Shown here: in pieces, positions 13,973 to 14,276 of the stretch
Layout of the letters: each line of letters starts with the position of its first letter
Position numbering within the stretch: the stretch's first letter is position 1
Assembly: GCA_036844765.1 (NCBI GenBank)
Contig: DAIUFE010000044.1
Coordinates: forward strand, 1 to 14,276
Direction: 5' to 3'
DNA: 14,276 nt
Source of the DNA: Thermocaproicibacter sp036844765
Lineage (GTDB): Bacteria > Bacillota > Clostridia > Oscillospirales > Acutalibacteraceae
Program-made: the position numbers and the translations under genes
Notes under the pieces: model-generated
The model's database searches: none
What the model was told of the DNA's origin: nothing
The model's input: the letters and a program-made list of their open reading frames with translations, nothing else

Positions 13973-14024
13973 GGGCGCGGCCCGATTCGGCCCGCCGCGG
14001 GCGCGGCCCGGTTTGGCCCGCCGT
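13973..14024. repeat. 26-bp direct repeat, two copies
   Basis: GGGCGCGGCCCGATTCGGCC and GGGCGCGGCCCGGTTTGGCC start at 13973 and 13999, each ending CCGCCG. They adjoin the GGCCCGCCGTTCAGC block shared with the 207-bp units. Confidence 0.75.
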
Positions 14025-14054
14025 TCAGCATAGGGCGGATAAAAAGATTTGTTT

Positions 14055-14276
14055 GGCGGGACGGAAACAACAAGCTCCCGAAGCGTTGAATTCAGCTTCG
14101 GAAGCTTGTTCGCGCAGCACAGGCCGGCGATTCCCTTTGCGGGGACTTTCGGCAGGGAGGGGGGCTCGAGGGGGTGGGCATGTTCCCCTCCCGATCTATA
14201 GATACCCCCCTTCCGCGCTCGGCGGGCTTACAATTCCGCCGCGCTTCCAGCGCGGGAGGGGGCAGGGGGGTGAGCG
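14055..14276 (-). repeat. Dispersed repeat family A, copy 3 (inverted, cut by the window edge)
   Basis: Read on the minus strand, the order is CGCTCACCCCCCTGCCCCCT, then GCGGAATTGTAAGCCCGCCG, AGCGCGGAAGGGGGG and CCCTCCCTGCCGAAAG. A 14-bp stem with one mismatch (14071-14108) and GTTGTTTCCGTCCCGCC complete it. This is the same two-module order as copy 2 but in the opposite orientation. It has an internal ATCTATAGAT palindrome. The related GGCCCGCCGTTCAGC block extends the similarity to about 14012. Confidence 0.8.

Larger units (their letters stand above)
13683..14276. other. Gene-free region upstream of the exporter operon
   Basis: I see no credible gene in the last 594 bases; an 89-codon leftward frame overlaps the promoter and has no recognisable motif. 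It holds a hairpin GTCCCC/GGGGAC (13718-13736), a 26-bp direct repeat (13973-14024), and the inverted copy of repeat family A running off the window edge. Confidence 0.6.

Overview
The window looks like chromosomal DNA from a GC-rich Clostridia-type Firmicute, possibly Oscillospiraceae-like; this is inferred from gene content and base composition, without a search. It probably comes from a draft or metagenome assembly, because a run of 10 Ns splits one gene. Eleven protein-coding genes or gene parts can be supported in four blocks. Between them lie unusually long, repeat-filled intergenic regions.

Layout. (1) Bases 1-1282 hold no credible protein gene. They contain a 207-bp tandem repeat in three copies, members of two dispersed intergenic repeat families, and a short leftward transcription unit with a perfect consensus promoter and an intrinsic terminator (candidate small RNA, about 1185 to 1097). 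(2) tsf and rpsB (EF-Ts and ribosomal protein S2) form a leftward operon. It is divergent from metG (methionyl-tRNA synthetase, rightward), with two good extended -10 promoters back to back. (3) tatD follows metG, an order also known from Bacillus. The 536-bp gap between them is filled with a 30-bp palindrome touching the metG stop codon, a 91-bp tandem repeat, and a 34-bp perfect palindrome. (4) A lower-GC pair encodes a YwfO/SAMHD1-like HD phosphohydrolase and a YwgA-like protein, each flanked by repeats. (5) A leftward four-gene operon encodes a small TolC-like coiled-coil secreted protein, an HlyD/MacA-like adaptor, a MacB-type ATPase and a MacB-type permease. It sits behind a consensus promoter followed by a multi-copy operator-like array.

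How the genes work together. tsf, rpsB and metG are core translation genes. TatD is a housekeeping metal-dependent hydrolase/nuclease. The HD/YwgA pair probably acts on nucleotide pools; a role in stress or phage defence is possible but unproven. The last operon encodes a tripartite-like export machine. Its TolC-like part is too short to form an outer-membrane barrel, which fits a single-membrane cell but leaves its role open.

The most unusual aspect is the intergenic DNA. At least two dispersed repeat families, two tandem arrays and several long perfect hairpins recur between the genes in both orientations. In one place a repeat appears to supply the last codons and the stop codon of tatD.
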